From assembly GCF_003813865.1 (NCBI RefSeq), contig NZ_RMVG01000003.1, positions 310,001 through 374,000 of the forward strand: DNA of 64,000 bases. The letters are read 5' to 3'. The notes under the pieces are model-generated. The model saw only the letters and a program-made list of their open reading frames with translations, made no database searches and had not been told where the DNA came from. The stretch comes from Candidatus Pantoea deserta (GTDB taxonomy: Bacteria; Pseudomonadota; Gammaproteobacteria; Enterobacterales; Enterobacteriaceae). Below, in pieces: positions 1 through 8,988 of this stretch (its first letter is position 1; the number at the start of each line of letters is the position of its first letter). The position numbers and the translations under genes were made by a program.

Positions 1-58
1 AGGCGACTGGGACCGCATTACGCGCCTGGCGCGCGAGGCGGTTGAAGGCGCGAAATAG
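1..58 (+). CDS. eda: KDPG/KHG aldolase, C-terminal end only (partial)
   Basis: Only the last 18 codons are in the window, entering in frame and ending at TAG. The visible residues (GDWDRITRLAREAVEGAK) match the C-terminus of enterobacterial Eda, the trimeric 2-keto-3-deoxy-6-phosphogluconate aldolase of the Entner-Doudoroff pathway. eda next to a convergent purT is the arrangement in E. coli, which supports the call. The catalytic part lies upstream of the window, so nothing can be said about its integrity. Confidence 0.85.
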   Translation, partial: GDWDRITRLAREAVEGAK

Positions 59-64
59 CCGAAA

Positions 65-90
65 GCGGTGAGCAGGGCGCTCACCGCCTT
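65..90. terminator. hairpin between convergent eda and purT
   Basis: Perfect 9-bp inverted repeat (GCGGTGAGC at 65-73, GCTCACCGC at 79-87) with a 5-nt loop in the gap between two convergent genes. T-tracts are weak on both sides, so it is probably a shared, moderate terminator. Confidence 0.55.
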
Positions 91-95
91 ACTGT

Positions 96-1274
96 TTACC
101 CTTCGACGCTCACCGCCGCCGCGCTGGCAATGGCGCGCGCTACGGCCTCATCCACGCTGTCGCCGCTCGCCAGCGCCACGCCCAGGCGACGCGAACCGGC
201 AATCTCCGGCTTACCGAACAGGCGCAGCTGAAGGCCCGCGCCCAGCGCCGCTTCCACGTTAACAAACCGCACATTCTGGCTGTGAAGCTGCGGCAGGATT
301 ACCGCCGACGCCGACGGGCCGTACTGACGAATGCCGCCTACCGGCAGGCCGAGGAAAGCGCGAACGTGCAGGGCGAACTCAGAGAGATCCTGAGAGATCA
401 GCGTCACCATGCCGGTGTCATGCGGACGCGGCGAGACTTCACTGAAAATAACCTCATCGCCGCATACAAACAGCTCAACGCCGAACAGGCCGTAGCCGCC
501 AAGCGCTTTCACTACGTCACCGGCAATCGCCTGCGCGCGCTGAAGCGCCAGCTCGCTCATCTGCTGGGGTTGCCAGGATTCGCGATAGTCGCCATCTTCC
601 TGACGGTGGCCGATGGGCGCGCAGAAGTGCAGCCCGTCAACCGCGCTGACGGTCAGCAGCGTAATTTCAAAGTCGAAATTAACCACGCCCTCAACAATGA
701 CGCGGCCGGCCCCGGCGCGTCCGCCTTGCTGCGCATACGCCCAGGCGCTGTCGAGCTGGCTGGCGTCGCGGATAAAGCTCTGGCCTTTGCCCGACGAACT
801 CATCACAGGTTTAACGATACAGGGGAAGCCGGTTTCCGCCACCGCCGCCTCAAAACTGTCTTTACTGTCGGCGAAACGATAGCTGGAGGTCGGCAGCGCA
901 AGTTCTTCTGCGGCCAGACGACGAATACCTTCACGATTCATGGTGAGACGCGCGGCGCGCGCGGTAGGCACCACGCGCTGCCCCTGCTTCTCCAGCTCAA
1001 CCAGCGTCTCGGTGGCGATCGCTTCAATTTCCGGCACGACGTAGTCGGGTTTTTCCTGAGCAATCAGCGCGGCCAGCGCCTCGCCGTCGAGCATGTTAAT
1101 CACGTGGCTGCGGTGCGCCACATGCATTGCGGGCGCGTCCGCGTAGCGATCGACCGCAATGACTTCCACGCCCAGTCGCTGGCACTCCAGCGCTACTTCT
1201 TTACCCAGCTCGCCTGAGCCTAACAGCATGACACGCGTCGCAGCCGGACGCAGCGCAGTTCCAAGAGTCGTCAT
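96..1274 (-). CDS. purT: formate-dependent phosphoribosylglycinamide formyltransferase 2
   Basis: PurT makes formyl-GAR from GAR, formate and ATP, the folate-independent route for the third step of de novo purine synthesis; it is cytosolic. At 392 aa the length equals E. coli PurT. The N-terminus carries the GSGELGKE nucleotide-binding loop (residues 19-26), followed by an ATP-grasp core with conserved segments such as [27 protein letters not shown] and [13 protein letters not shown]. The ATG start gives the family N-terminus [10 protein letters not shown]. It is a single gene, convergent with eda and divergent from yebE, with a PurR operator just upstream of its start, so it should be repressed when hypoxanthine or guanine is abundant. 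Nothing unusual is seen. Confidence 0.97.
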   Translation of the reverse strand: MTTLGTALRPAATRVMLLGSGELGKEVALECQRLGVEVIAVDRYADAPAMHVAHRSHVINMLDGEALAALIAQEKPDYVVPEIEAIATETLVELEKQGQRVVPTARAARLTMNREGIRRLAAEELALPTSSYRFADSKDSFEAAVAETGFPCIVKPVMSSSGKGQSFIRDASQLDSAWAYAQQGGRAGAGRVIVEGVVNFDFEITLLTVSAVDGLHFCAPIGHRQEDGDYRESWQPQQMSELALQRAQAIAGDVVKALGGYGLFGVELFVCGDEVIFSEVSPRPHDTGMVTLISQDLSEFALHVRAFLGLPVGGIRQYGPSASAVILPQLHSQNVRFVNVEAALGAGLQLRLFGKPEIAGSRRLGVALASGDSVDEAVARAIASAAAVSVEG

Positions 1275-1311
1275 AATTTCACCTGTGAGTCAAAATGCGC
1301 GCGCAGTATAA

Positions 1312-1327
1312 ACGAAAACGTTTGCGT
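1312..1327 (-). promoter_or_regulatory. PurR operator of purT
   Basis: The 16-bp site read on the minus strand is ACGCAAACGTTTTCGT, an exact match to the PurR box consensus as I recall it. Its near edge lies 38 bp upstream of the purT ATG, in the promoter region. Purine-dependent repression of purT is known in E. coli; here it is inferred from the site. Confidence 0.88.
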
Positions 1328-1427
1328 TCTCATCTTTTCACGCTTTGCTCCACTTTTCTCTGGTTGACGTTTACTGACGTCCGTTAGGGCAGAGTAGAGA
1401 GCTTATCGATGCGGAACGAGGTAGAAC

Positions 1428-2078
1428 ATGAACAATCTGTTGCAACAGCTTCAGTCAATGTTGACAAAGAAGCGTTCCGGCGGCGGCGAAGGGTTAACCG
1501 ATATGCTGGCGCCCGGCGCGCTGGGCGGTCTGGCAGGCATGCTGATCGCCAGTAAAAAGTCGCGCAAGCTGTTAACCGAATATGGCGGCAAGGCGTTGAT
1601 TATCGGCGGCGGCGCGGCGGCTGGCGCAGTGCTGTGGAACAAATATAAACAGCGCGTGCGCGAGACGCATCAGAATGACGCCGGTTTCGGCGAATTGCAG
1701 ACGCCTGTCGATCAGCGCGCCGAACGACTGGTGACGGCGCTGGTGTTTGCGGCCAAGAGCGATGGGCATATTGACGATCGCGAACGCGCCGCCATTGAGC
1801 GCAGCATCCACGAGTCGGGCTACGGCCAGCAGGCCGAAACCCTTATTCAGCAGGCGATCAATCGTCCTCTCGATCCCGGCTGGCTGGCCGCCGACGTCAA
1901 AAATGAGGATGAAGCGCTGGAACTCTATTTTCTCAGCTGCGCCGCCATCGACGTCGATCATTTTATGGAGCGCAGCTATCTCACCGCGCTGGGAGATGCG
2001 CTGAAAATTCCGCAGGATGTGCGCGACGGCATCGAAAGCGATCTGCGCGAGAAAAAAGCGCAGCTTGCTGCTGAATAA
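1428..2078 (+). CDS. yebE: YebE, inner-membrane DUF533/TerB-like protein
   Basis: The 216-aa protein matches E. coli YebE (DUF533). A glycine/alanine-rich hydrophobic region (about residues 25-70, [18 protein letters not shown]... [13 protein letters not shown]) probably inserts into the inner membrane. It is followed by an acidic helical domain (about 90-216, [18 protein letters not shown]) resembling TerB/DjlA-type folds with the DGxxDxxE signature. Molecular function is unknown; in E. coli it is a strong member of the CpxAR envelope-stress regulon. I did not find a convincing paired CpxR site upstream. It is a single gene between divergent purT and co-directional ptrB. The GC-rich hairpin after its stop (about 2088-2105) lacks a T-run. 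Confidence 0.92.
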   Translation: MNNLLQQLQSMLTKKRSGGGEGLTDMLAPGALGGLAGMLIASKKSRKLLTEYGGKALIIGGGAAAGAVLWNKYKQRVRETHQNDAGFGELQTPVDQRAERLVTALVFAAKSDGHIDDRERAAIERSIHESGYGQQAETLIQQAINRPLDPGWLAADVKNEDEALELYFLSCAAIDVDHFMERSYLTALGDALKIPQDVRDGIESDLREKKAQLAAE

Positions 2079-2190
2079 GGCGCGCCGGCCGCTTCGCGCG
2101 GCCGCAATAACAAGGTGTTACGCACAAAAATTTGGCTTCCCTGCGACCTGATGCCACCCTTACAGGATATTAACAACAGGGAGACACCGC

Positions 2191-4254
2191 ATGCAGGCCC
2201 CCATCGCAAAGAAAATACCTCATGAAATGACTCTCCACGGCGACACGCGCGTGGACAATTACTACTGGCTGCGCGACGACAAACGTGAAAACGAAGACGT
2301 GCTGGACTATCTGCGCGCTGAGAATAATTACGGTAAGCAGATCATGGCGACCCAGCAGCCGTTGCAAAACCGTATCTTAAAAGAGATCGTCGATCGCCTG
2401 CCGCCGCAGGACCATTCCGTACCCTATGTTCACAACGGCTATCGCTATCAGAGCCGATATGAAAGCGGCAACGAGTACGCCGCCTACTACCGACAGCCCG
2501 CCGACCATGCGGTGTCCGATGAGTGGACGCTGCTGCTCGACGCCAACCAGCGCGCTTCGCACAGCGAGTTCTACACGATGGGATCGCTTAACATCAGCCC
2601 TGACAATAAGGTTATGGCGCTGGCGGAAGACTTTCTGTCCCGGCGGCAGTACGGCATCCGTTTTCGCTGTCTGGAAAAGGGGAGCTGGTATCCGGAGGTG
2701 CTGAATAATGCCTCCTCCAGCTTCGCCTGGGCGAACGACTCGCGCACGCTCTATTACGTGCGTAAGCATGAGCAAACGCTGCTGCCGTATCAGGTCTGGC
2801 GTCACGAGCTGGGCACGCCGCAGAGCGACGACCAGCTGGTCTACGAAGAAAAGGATGACACCTATCATCTCAGCGTGCATAAGACCACCTCGGATCACTT
2901 TATCCTGATCGCGCTGTTCAGCACCAATACCAGCGAGATCCGGCTGATCGATGCTGGTTTTCCCGACGCTACGCCGCAGGTTTTTTTGCCACGGCGTAAG
3001 GATCACGAATACAGCCTCGATCACTATCAGCATCAGTTTTATATTCGTTCTAACCGCGAAGGTAAAAACTTCGGACTCTACCGTACGCGCTGGCTGGACG
3101 AGTCGCGCTGGGAGACGCTGATTAAGCCGCGCGACCATGTGGTGATGGAAGATTTCCAGCTGTTTCGCGACTGGCTGGTGGTGGAAGAGCGCCAGCGCGG
3201 CCTGACCAGCCTGCGCCAGATCCACTGGAAAACCGGCGAAGATACCGGCATTGCGTTTGACGATCCTACCTATGTCACCTGGCTGGCGTTTAATCCTTCG
3301 CCGGAAACCAGCAAGCTGCGCTACGGCTATGGCTCCATGACGACCCCCACCACGCTGTTTGAGCTGGATATGGACACCGGCGAACGACGCATTCTCAAGC
3401 AGAGCGCGGTAGGTCATTTTGATCCCGATGACTATAAGAGCGAGCATCACTGGATCACCGTGCGCGACGGCACCGAAGTGCCGGTGTCGCTGGTCTATAA
3501 CCGCAAATACTATCAGCCCGGCAAAAACCCGATGCTGGTTTATGGCTACGGGGCTTATGGCAGCAATATGGAGGCGGACTTCAGCGTCAGCCGACTGAGC
3601 CTGCTCGATCGCGGCTTTGTCTATGCGCTGGTCAACGTGCGCGGCGGCGGCGAGCTGGGGCAGCGCTGGTATGACGGAGGGCGCCTGTTCAACAAGATGA
3701 ACAGCTTTACCGACTTTATCGACGTCACTCAGGCGCTGGTGAAAAAGGGATTCGGCCAGCCTGACCGTCTGTACGCGATGGGCGGCAGCGCGGGCGGCCT
3801 GCTGATGGGAGCGGTAATCAATATGGCTCCCGAACTCTATCATGGCGTGGTGGCGCAGGTGCCCTTTGTCGATGTGGTCACCACGATGCTGGACGAGACC
3901 ATTCCGCTGACCACCGGCGAGTATGACGAGTGGGGCAACCCCAACGACGCGGACTATTACGGCTATATGCGTCAGTACAGTCCATACGATAACGTCGAGG
4001 CGAAAGCCTATCCGCATATGCTGGTCACTACGGGGCTGCACGACTCTCAGGTCCAGTACTGGGAGCCGGCAAAATGGGTGGCGAAACTGCGCGCGCTCAA
4101 AACCGACAAACACCTGCTGATGTTGTGCACAGATATGGATTCCGGCCACGGCGGTAAATCAGGGCGTTATAAATCCTATGAGGGGATCGCGCTGGAGCTG
4201 ACGTTCCTTATCGCGCTGGCGCAGGGCAGCCTGCCGCCGCAGCGCGATTACTGA
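2191..4254 (+). CDS. ptrB: oligopeptidase B (protease II)
   Basis: A 687-aa serine peptidase of the prolyl oligopeptidase family (S9A) that cleaves after Arg/Lys in short peptides in the cytoplasm. An N-terminal beta-propeller (about residues 70-405) gates the C-terminal alpha/beta-hydrolase. The nucleophile is Ser533 in MGGSAGG, and Asp618 ([10 protein letters not shown]) and His653 (SGHGG) complete the triad, each one residue off the E. coli positions 532/617/652. The ATG follows a GGGAG ribosome site. The gene ends tail-to-tail with exoX, overlapping by 7 nt (4248-4254), so there is no room for a dedicated terminator. Full length and apparently intact. Confidence 0.97.
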   Translation: MQAPIAKKIPHEMTLHGDTRVDNYYWLRDDKRENEDVLDYLRAENNYGKQIMATQQPLQNRILKEIVDRLPPQDHSVPYVHNGYRYQSRYESGNEYAAYYRQPADHAVSDEWTLLLDANQRASHSEFYTMGSLNISPDNKVMALAEDFLSRRQYGIRFRCLEKGSWYPEVLNNASSSFAWANDSRTLYYVRKHEQTLLPYQVWRHELGTPQSDDQLVYEEKDDTYHLSVHKTTSDHFILIALFSTNTSEIRLIDAGFPDATPQVFLPRRKDHEYSLDHYQHQFYIRSNREGKNFGLYRTRWLDESRWETLIKPRDHVVMEDFQLFRDWLVVEERQRGLTSLRQIHWKTGEDTGIAFDDPTYVTWLAFNPSPETSKLRYGYGSMTTPTTLFELDMDTGERRILKQSAVGHFDPDDYKSEHHWITVRDGTEVPVSLVYNRKYYQPGKNPMLVYGYGAYGSNMEADFSVSRLSLLDRGFVYALVNVRGGGELGQRWYDGGRLFNKMNSFTDFIDVTQALVKKGFGQPDRLYAMGGSAGGLLMGAVINMAPELYHGVVAQVPFVDVVTTMLDETIPLTTGEYDEWGNPNDADYYGYMRQYSPYDNVEAKAYPHMLVTTGLHDSQVQYWEPAKWVAKLRALKTDKHLLMLCTDMDSGHGGKSGRYKSYEGIALELTFLIALAQGSLPPQRDY

Positions 4255-4916
4255 TCGTCGCTGAGATATTTGCGCAGCGCCTGCCGCAACGGCGGGCGCA
4301 GATCGCGCACGTTCTCCAGCACCCAGCGCAGGTAGCGCGGATCTTTGCGCGCGATGGCGGCGACGGACTGGCCGCGATACTTGCCAAACGGCAGCACATC
4401 GCCGGCCACGCTGGCGGGCTGACAATGCTGCGCCATCTGCACAGCGTCCCAGCCGGAGGTTTCCATGATGCGGATCAGCAGCGCTGCGGTAACGTAGCAG
4501 TCATAAAGCGCGCGGTGGGCGTGCAGATCGGCCGGCGGCGTGACCTCCAGCTTCAGGCTATGGCGTAGGGCCTGGTTGCTGTATTTAATGCCCGGCCAGA
4601 GCTTGCGCGACAGCATCATGGTGCAGATCCAGTCGCCATGCATTTCAGGCAGCATACGCCGATCAAAGCTGGCGTTATGGGCGACATAGTAAGCGCTGCC
4701 GTGGTAGCGGCCAATCGCCTCTTCAATCGTCGGTTTGCCCGCTACCATCGCTTCGGTAATACGGTGTACGGCCATGGCCTGGCGGCTGATAGGACGGTCC
4801 GGCAGGATCAGGTCGCTCATTGGATTCACGATCTGGCCGTCGATAACATCGACCGACGCCACTTCCACCACGCCGCCCTGTAGCCCGCAGGTTTCGGTAT
4901 CAATTACGCGTAACAT
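4248..4916 (-). CDS. exoX: exodeoxyribonuclease X
   Basis: ExoX is a distributive 3'-5' DNA exonuclease of the DnaQ/DEDDh superfamily, used in methyl-directed mismatch repair and UV repair. At 222 aa (E. coli 220) it shows motif I with Asp6 and Glu8 (VIDTETCG), motif II AHNASFD near residue 80, and motif III HRALYD near 135. It starts 3 nt after the holE stop, so the two form a holE-exoX operon. In E. coli a small gene, yobB, lies nearby; it is absent here. The C-terminal tail overlaps the end of ptrB. Confidence 0.95.
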   Translation of the reverse strand: MLRVIDTETCGLQGGVVEVASVDVIDGQIVNPMSDLILPDRPISRQAMAVHRITEAMVAGKPTIEEAIGRYHGSAYYVAHNASFDRRMLPEMHGDWICTMMLSRKLWPGIKYSNQALRHSLKLEVTPPADLHAHRALYDCYVTAALLIRIMETSGWDAVQMAQHCQPASVAGDVLPFGKYRGQSVAAIARKDPRYLRWVLENVRDLRPPLRQALRKYLSDDQ

Positions 4917-4919
4917 GAT

Positions 4920-5150
4920 TTACTTCTGTTTAGGTTCGTAAGGCAGGCGAGAAAAGTTCAGCGAAGCCTGGCGGTAGTGCATCAGGCGCTGGCGAAACCA
5001 GTCGCGCAGCGCGGCGGGCTGTTCCTGTTCCACCATTTCAGCCACCACCGGCATATTGTAGCGCTCTTTGAACGCCACGCCCGCAGCGGCCAGTTCAACG
5101 TTGACTTTATCTTTCTCTTCCTGGGAAAGCAGAGCGAGGTTTTGACTCAT
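4920..5150 (-). CDS. holE: DNA polymerase III theta subunit
   Basis: The 76-aa protein matches E. coli HolE ([26 protein letters not shown]... LSRLPYEPK). Theta binds and stabilises the epsilon proofreading exonuclease in the Pol III core. The start is the ATG at 5150, preceded by an AGGAG site; an upstream in-frame extension to 5210 has no family similarity and was dropped. It leads the holE-exoX operon, which pairs a proofreading accessory subunit with another DnaQ-fold exonuclease, and is divergent from yobA. Confidence 0.95.
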   Translation of the reverse strand: MSQNLALLSQEEKDKVNVELAAAGVAFKERYNMPVVAEMVEQEQPAALRDWFRQRLMHYRQASLNFSRLPYEPKQK

Positions 5151-5302
5151 GAGGATCTCCTGAACACAGGGGGCAAAAATAATGCTTATCCCTGTCTGAA
5201 TCAAGGGCAAAGGATAGCATTGCTGGTCCTCGACACCTGAAAAGCCTCGGCGTATCCTTGCGCCACGTTTGCCGCAGTTGGCCTGGCTAAAAGGAGGATC
5301 CA

Positions 5303-5680
5303 GTGCAGAAAAAAAACGTTTTATCAGGCGCTGCCGCGCTGTTTGGCGCGTCGCTATGGCTGATCAGCCAGCCGGCGCTGGCGCACGCTCACCTTAAGGC
5401 GTCTGAACCTGCCGCTAACGCCCACGTTGCCGCCTCGCCCCAGGCGCTGACGTTGACCTTTACGGAAGATGTCGAACCGGCTTTTAGCGGCGTCACGCTT
5501 CTTGATGCCCATCAGCAGAGCATCGGCAGCGAAAAAGCGCAGCTGGACGCCAGTCAGCACAATCGGCTGATCCTTCCACTGAAGGCGCCGCTGACGCCAG
5601 GGAACTATCAGGTCGACTGGCATGTGCTTTCGGTTGATGGCCATAAAACCCAGGGCAGCTACCGCTTTAGCCTGAAGTAA
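5303..5680 (+). CDS. yobA: CopC-domain periplasmic copper-binding protein YobA
   Basis: A 125-aa CopC-family protein with a Sec signal peptide (residues 1-27, ending PALA). Mature protein would begin HAHLKASEP, and the N-terminal histidine is the classic Cu(II) ligand of CopC; the C-terminal VDGH supplies further candidate ligands. It is a periplasmic copper chaperone thought to hand copper to CopD-type YebZ. The start is GTG at 5303, chosen because a strong AGGAGG lies six bases before it. It begins the yobA-yebZ-yebY operon, 3 nt before yebZ. Confidence 0.93.
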   Translation: MQKKNVLSGAAALFGASLWLISQPALAHAHLKASEPAANAHVAASPQALTLTFTEDVEPAFSGVTLLDAHQQSIGSEKAQLDASQHNRLILPLKAPLTPGNYQVDWHVLSVDGHKTQGSYRFSLK

Positions 5681-5683
5681 ATT

Positions 5684-6559
5684 GTGACTTCGTTATGGCT
5701 CCTGCTGCGTGCGCTGCACTTTGCCGCCGTAATGCTGCTGGCGGGCAGCGCATTCTATACCGCGCTGCTCGCGCCGCCGCGCTATCGCGATACGCTGGCG
5801 CGGCGTTTGCGCGCTCTGATGGCAGGCTGCGCCTGGCTGGCGCTGCTCAGCGCGCTGTTGATGCTGGCCACGCAGCTGGTGTTAATGAGTGGAGACTGGC
5901 GCAATCTGGCTGATCGCGACATCTGGCTGGCGGTACTGAGCACCCGCGCTGGCGCTGTGTGGCTGTGGGAAACGGGATTCGCCGCCATGACGCTGCTGGC
6001 GAGCCTGCTGCGCGGCCATCGTCGACAGCAGGCGTGGCTGTTCGGCGCGCTGTTGCAGTCAGGCTGCATGGCGCTGACCGGCCATGCAGCCATGCATGAG
6101 GGAACGGCAGGTACGCTGCAGCAGCTTAATCACGCCCTGCATCTGACGGCAGCGGCCTTTTGGGCGGGCGGGCTGTGGCCGGTGCTGGTTCTGATGCGTG
6201 AGGCGCGACAGATCGATCGTCGCAGCGATGCGATTCGCGCCATGATGCGCTTTTCGCGCTATGGACATCTGGCCGTTGCGCTGACGCTGTTGACCGGTAT
6301 CATCAATACGCTGTTTATCGTCGGCTGGCCTGACCGGTGGCACGCCAGTCTTTACCTTGGGCTGTTACTGGTAAAGGTCGCGCTGGCTGGCATGATGGCA
6401 GGCATTGCCCTGCTTAACCGCTACCTGCTGGTGCCGCGTTTTCGCCTGGCAGGACAGGGCGCGCAACACTATTTTATCCGCATGACGCAGCTTGAACTGC
6501 TGCTGGCGTGCGTGGTGGTTGGCCTGGTCAGCGTCTTCGCAACGCTGTCGCCGGCCTGA
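5684..6559 (+). CDS. yebZ: CopD-family copper transport membrane protein YebZ
   Basis: A 291-aa integral membrane protein with about eight hydrophobic segments from residue 1 to the C-terminus (LLLRALHFAAVMLLAGSAFY to VVVGLVSVFATLSPA) and histidines in or near membrane segments (LHF, GHAAMHEG). This matches the CopD/PcoD family that moves copper across the inner membrane together with CopC. The start is GTG at 5684, 3 nt after the yobA stop, indicating translational coupling. Direction of transport is unresolved for the E. coli homologue. yebY follows after 38 nt. Confidence 0.92.
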   Translation: MTSLWLLLRALHFAAVMLLAGSAFYTALLAPPRYRDTLARRLRALMAGCAWLALLSALLMLATQLVLMSGDWRNLADRDIWLAVLSTRAGAVWLWETGFAAMTLLASLLRGHRRQQAWLFGALLQSGCMALTGHAAMHEGTAGTLQQLNHALHLTAAAFWAGGLWPVLVLMREARQIDRRSDAIRAMMRFSRYGHLAVALTLLTGIINTLFIVGWPDRWHASLYLGLLLVKVALAGMMAGIALLNRYLLVPRFRLAGQGAQHYFIRMTQLELLLACVVVGLVSVFATLSPA

Positions 6560-6597
6560 GTCTGACCCGTTTTGACTGAGTAAAAAGGTAGGCTATT

Positions 6598-6942
6598 TTG
6601 CTAAAGAAAGTAATCCCCGCAGTGCTGTTGTTCACTGTTTGCGGCCAGGCGCTGGCGGCGCAGATTATTACCGTAAGCCGTTTCGAAATCGGCAAAGCGG
6701 CATGGCCCTTTAGCCGTGAAGAGGTGATGCTGACCTGCGAAAAAGATGGTTCGCTGTTCGCTATTAATCCCAGCACGCTGATGCAGTATCCGCTTAACGA
6801 TAAAGCCGAAGCGCGCGTACAGTCAGGGCAGGTAAAAGCGCAGCCGATTGCTGTGATTCAGGCGGAAGATAAAGCGCATCCGGGGCAGATGATGAGTTTG
6901 CAGCCGATTATTGAGCGCACTCAGGCGCTGTGCGACAAATAA
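6598..6942 (+). CDS. yebY: YebY, secreted DUF2511 protein
   Basis: A 114-aa periplasmic protein matching E. coli YebY, with a signal peptide (about residues 1-20, ending QALA) and two remaining cysteines (Cys47 in VMLTC and Cys112) that could form a disulfide. The start is TTG at 6598 after an AAAAGG site; no ATG allows a complete signal peptide. Function is unknown, but its fixed place after yobA-yebZ suggests a role in the same periplasmic copper system. A terminator follows directly. Confidence 0.9.
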   Translation: MLKKVIPAVLLFTVCGQALAAQIITVSRFEIGKAAWPFSREEVMLTCEKDGSLFAINPSTLMQYPLNDKAEARVQSGQVKAQPIAVIQAEDKAHPGQMMSLQPIIERTQALCDK

Positions 6943-6950
6943 TTCCTCAG

Positions 6951-6976
6951 GGCGCGATTCGTTTTCGCGCCTTTTT
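6951..6976 (+). terminator. terminator of yobA-yebZ-yebY
   Basis: A 7-bp GC-rich stem (GGCGCGA 6951-6957, TCGCGCC 6965-6971) is followed by five T, 8 nt after the yebY stop. Classic intrinsic terminator. Confidence 0.88.
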
Positions 6977-7061
6977 CTCCCTGATTCTGCCGTCAGGATC
7001 ACAATCTGATCCTGTCACTTCCTCCGGCCTGGCCGTTCGCTGGCATTTCCACAGACGTGGT

Positions 7062-7074
7062 CTAACATTAAGTT
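7062..7074 (+). promoter_or_regulatory. probable sigma-S-type -10 region of sdsR
   Basis: CTAACATTAAG lies immediately before the first base of sdsR, resembling the extended sigma-S -10 element (CTATACTTAAG type). SdsR is strongly RpoS-dependent in E. coli and Salmonella; sigma-S control here is inference. Confidence 0.5.
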
Positions 7075-7174
7075 GCAAGGCGTTATCGCCTGCATTAATG
7101 CCAACTTTTAGCGCACGGCTCTCAAAGAGCCATTTCCCTGGACCGAATACAGGAATCGTGTTCGGTCTTTTTTT
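7075..7174 (+). ncRNA. sdsR: SdsR (RyeB) small RNA
   Basis: About 100 nt are nearly identical to my memory of enterobacterial SdsR: a start at GCAAGGCG, the central GCCTGCATTAATGCCAAC segment, a middle hairpin (GGCTCT/AGAGCC) and the terminator hairpin GACCGAA/TTCGGTC (7141-7147, 7161-7167) with seven T. SdsR is an Hfq- and ProQ-binding, RpoS-controlled RNA that represses ompD, tolC, mutS and others. Its place after yebY and before pphA is the E. coli location. The opposite strand would carry the antisense RNA RyeA, which I cannot delimit. ProQ, one of its binding proteins, is encoded 11 kb away. Confidence 0.93.
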
Positions 7175-7600
7175 GTCACCTTTCCGGCCTGAATGGGCTT
7201 AATATTTTTTGCGTTAACTGCCAGGCGGCCGTAGCAGTTCTGGTCCCGTCATCTCAGTTAACCTTACGCTCGCTGATTTTCCCCGCAACAAAAACAGAGC
7301 GGCAATTTTGCTAGCGATCGCATTGCGTCCGGTGCGATCTATTGATCGCTGGCGATCGAAGCAATAAACCAGGCCGCTATGCAAATTGAATTGCCGCTAA
7401 ATCAGAAAGCGTTAAAATATCATTTTGGTCAAAGAGCGGGCGAGAGCCTGATGTTATGCACTGTTTAAAACAGTGTAATAAATATTTATCGGCAAAGGCA
7501 GAGAAAAGTTCAACAAATTATTTTTGCTGGGACTGACAGGAACCTGGCACTATGATCGTTTTTTGATTTGACCATTCAATAGCAAAAAGGATAGCTATTC
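7175..7600. other. intergenic region with clustered GATC sites and a palindrome
   Basis: This 426-nt AT-richer stretch has no convincing ORF. It holds four GATC (Dam) sites within 42 bp (starts at 7316, 7336, 7344 and 7354) and a 17-bp inverted repeat (7459-7475, CACTGTTT...AACAGTG) that could be an operator for the gene starting at 7601. The repeat spacing does not fit LexA. Confidence 0.5.
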
Positions 7601-8095
7601 ATGAAAAGAAATTTACTCAAATTCGTGTCGATGGCCACGCTGGTCATTAGCTGTAGCGCGCAGGCAGACTGGGCTGCACAAGTTGAAGACGATATTTTTT
7701 CCGGCGGTAAACAGGCCATGTTACTCGGCACTATTGCTGATGCCAATGGCGTAACCTTTGACTGCACCCATGATACGCTGAGCATGGCCTATATAGAAAA
7801 AGGCTCCTTAAGCTCAGAGAGTTCGGTGCCGGTGACGATGATAGTTAAAGTTGACAATAACGCTCCCGTCAGGTTTGAAGGCGCCTTTTCCAAACGGAAT
7901 GAAGAGTACCTTCAGGCCAGCACCTCTGTGGGCGATATCAAAAAAGTGCTCTCTCAGTTGAAACAGGCTAAATCAAAAATGTTAGTGGGATTGAGTTTCG
8001 ATGCGGTTAATAAAAAAATGAGCTTTACTGCCGACGTTGAGGGATCTACCAAGGCGGTTAATGAATTTGCCAAAGCCTGTGAGCTGAATATTTAA
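7601..8095 (+). CDS. secreted protein of unknown function
   Basis: A 164-aa protein I do not recognise. Residues 1-22 form a Sec signal peptide (KRNLLKFVSMATLVISCSAQA, cleavage before DW). The mature part has two cysteines, Cys55 (VTFDC) and Cys160 (KAC near the C-terminus), in positions that could pair, and alternating strands suggesting a beta-rich domain. The pattern (Cys after a first strand, a V-x-V-D-N strand, a closing S-x-x-A-x-x-x-F-x-x-A-C helix) loosely recalls small secreted TagO/VasI- or IalB-like domains, but this is only a resemblance. An AGGA ribosome site precedes the ATG. It is monocistronic, with an AT-rich upstream region, and sits in a pocket absent from E. coli between sdsR and pphA. 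Confidence 0.8.
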   Translation: MKRNLLKFVSMATLVISCSAQADWAAQVEDDIFSGGKQAMLLGTIADANGVTFDCTHDTLSMAYIEKGSLSSESSVPVTMIVKVDNNAPVRFEGAFSKRNEEYLQASTSVGDIKKVLSQLKQAKSKMLVGLSFDAVNKKMSFTADVEGSTKAVNEFAKACELNI

Positions 8096-8103
8096 CAGTT
8101 TAG

Positions 8104-8132
8104 TCACTTATGACCGCCTGCGGGCGGTTTTG
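8104..8132 (+). terminator. terminator of the secreted protein gene
   Basis: A short GC-rich hairpin (ACCGCC, loop, GGGCGGT) followed by TTTT, about 15 nt after the stop codon. Confidence 0.7.
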
Positions 8133-8481
8133 ACTAAGGTAAAATTCCGCCTTCATTAAATCACTTTTCCTTCGTTATTGCTGATAGTTACGCCAGCCTG
8201 AAACCGAACTAAGTAAGAGCAAGGTGTTACCGGAAAGACTATAATTCAGTTTTTTTTCTGAAGTTAATGCTCTTTTTTATCGAGGGGACCTTTCTGATAA
8301 ATCCAGAGTTCCCCTGACAGGTTACCTCTGGCGTTTTTCGCTGAAGCTGACGTAATATAATCGTCAGGAAACGTACTTTCTTTAAAGCGTACAGAGCTAA
8401 CACGCGCTGAAGTTAAACATTAAAAATAAAATTTAATTAATCATGTTATTGTGATAGTTAAAATATTAATGGGATGTTATC
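8133..8481. other. non-coding stretch upstream of the PH-SHOCT gene
   Basis: AT-rich, no ORF with a ribosome site. A perfect 6-bp inverted repeat with an AT-only loop (CTGACG 8347-8352, CGTCAG 8362-8367) lies about 115 bp before the next gene and may be an operator. Nothing else is recognised. Confidence 0.4.
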
Positions 8482-8988
8482 ATGAAAAGCAATAAGCACG
8501 TAGAAAAATTCACATCCAGCCATTTGCAAGCCAATGAATCCGTTGTCAGCTGGGCTGAAGGATATATTGGCAATGTCATGGGCAGCGGCAAGGACAGACA
8601 GTATAACGGCGTTCTTATCGTAACTGATGTCAGAGTGGCTTTTTACCGAAAAGGATTTTTGGGTGAGGTGCTGGAGAATATTCCTCTAAAGGCAATCACC
8701 GCGATTGAAAGAAAATCAATGTTAGGCCATCGATCTGTCAGGATCCATACCAGCCACGACGCGCTTGAATTTAAAACTTTTAGTAAAGAGGGCGAGACAG
8801 CGCTGATTAATGCTATCGAAGCGGGTCGGGGTTTACAAAAAAGCTCCAGCGAAGGCGAGAAAGTCGTAGCCGTAGAAAAAAACGATCCTTTCGAGCAGCT
8901 GAAAAAATTATCAGAGCTAAAGGAAGCAGGTATACTCAGTGAAGAAGAGTTCATGGTAAAAAAACAAGAAATAATGCAAAAGATTTAA
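8482..8988 (+). CDS. PH-domain and SHOCT-domain protein
   Basis: A 168-aa soluble protein. Residues about 15-112 look like a bacterial pleckstrin-homology domain (LQANESVVSWAEGYIG, GVLIVTDVRVAFYRKG, IPLKAITAIERKS, VRIHTSHDALEFKTF). The last 35 residues form a SHOCT motif (DPFEQLKKLSELKEAGILSEEEF), a short helical oligomerisation segment found at the ends of many bacterial proteins. A charged linker (about 113-133) separates them. No signal peptide or membrane segment, so cytoplasmic. Such proteins are common in accessory regions, prophage edges and defence-rich regions, but no partner gene is adjacent here. Biological role unknown. Confidence 0.85.
   Translation: MKSNKHVEKFTSSHLQANESVVSWAEGYIGNVMGSGKDRQYNGVLIVTDVRVAFYRKGFLGEVLENIPLKAITAIERKSMLGHRSVRIHTSHDALEFKTFSKEGETALINAIEAGRGLQKSSSEGEKVVAVEKNDPFEQLKKLSELKEAGILSEEEFMVKKQEIMQKI

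Noticed and set aside
282..1217. 311-aa ORF opposite purT
   Set aside because: Shadow frame of purT with no recognisable domain.
2377..4149. 590-aa ORF opposite ptrB
   Set aside because: Antisense shadow of a clearly conserved gene caused by GC-rich codon use; no ribosome site or domain.
7459..7475. LexA box
   Set aside because: The palindrome has CTG and CAG separated by 7 bp, where a LexA box needs 10.
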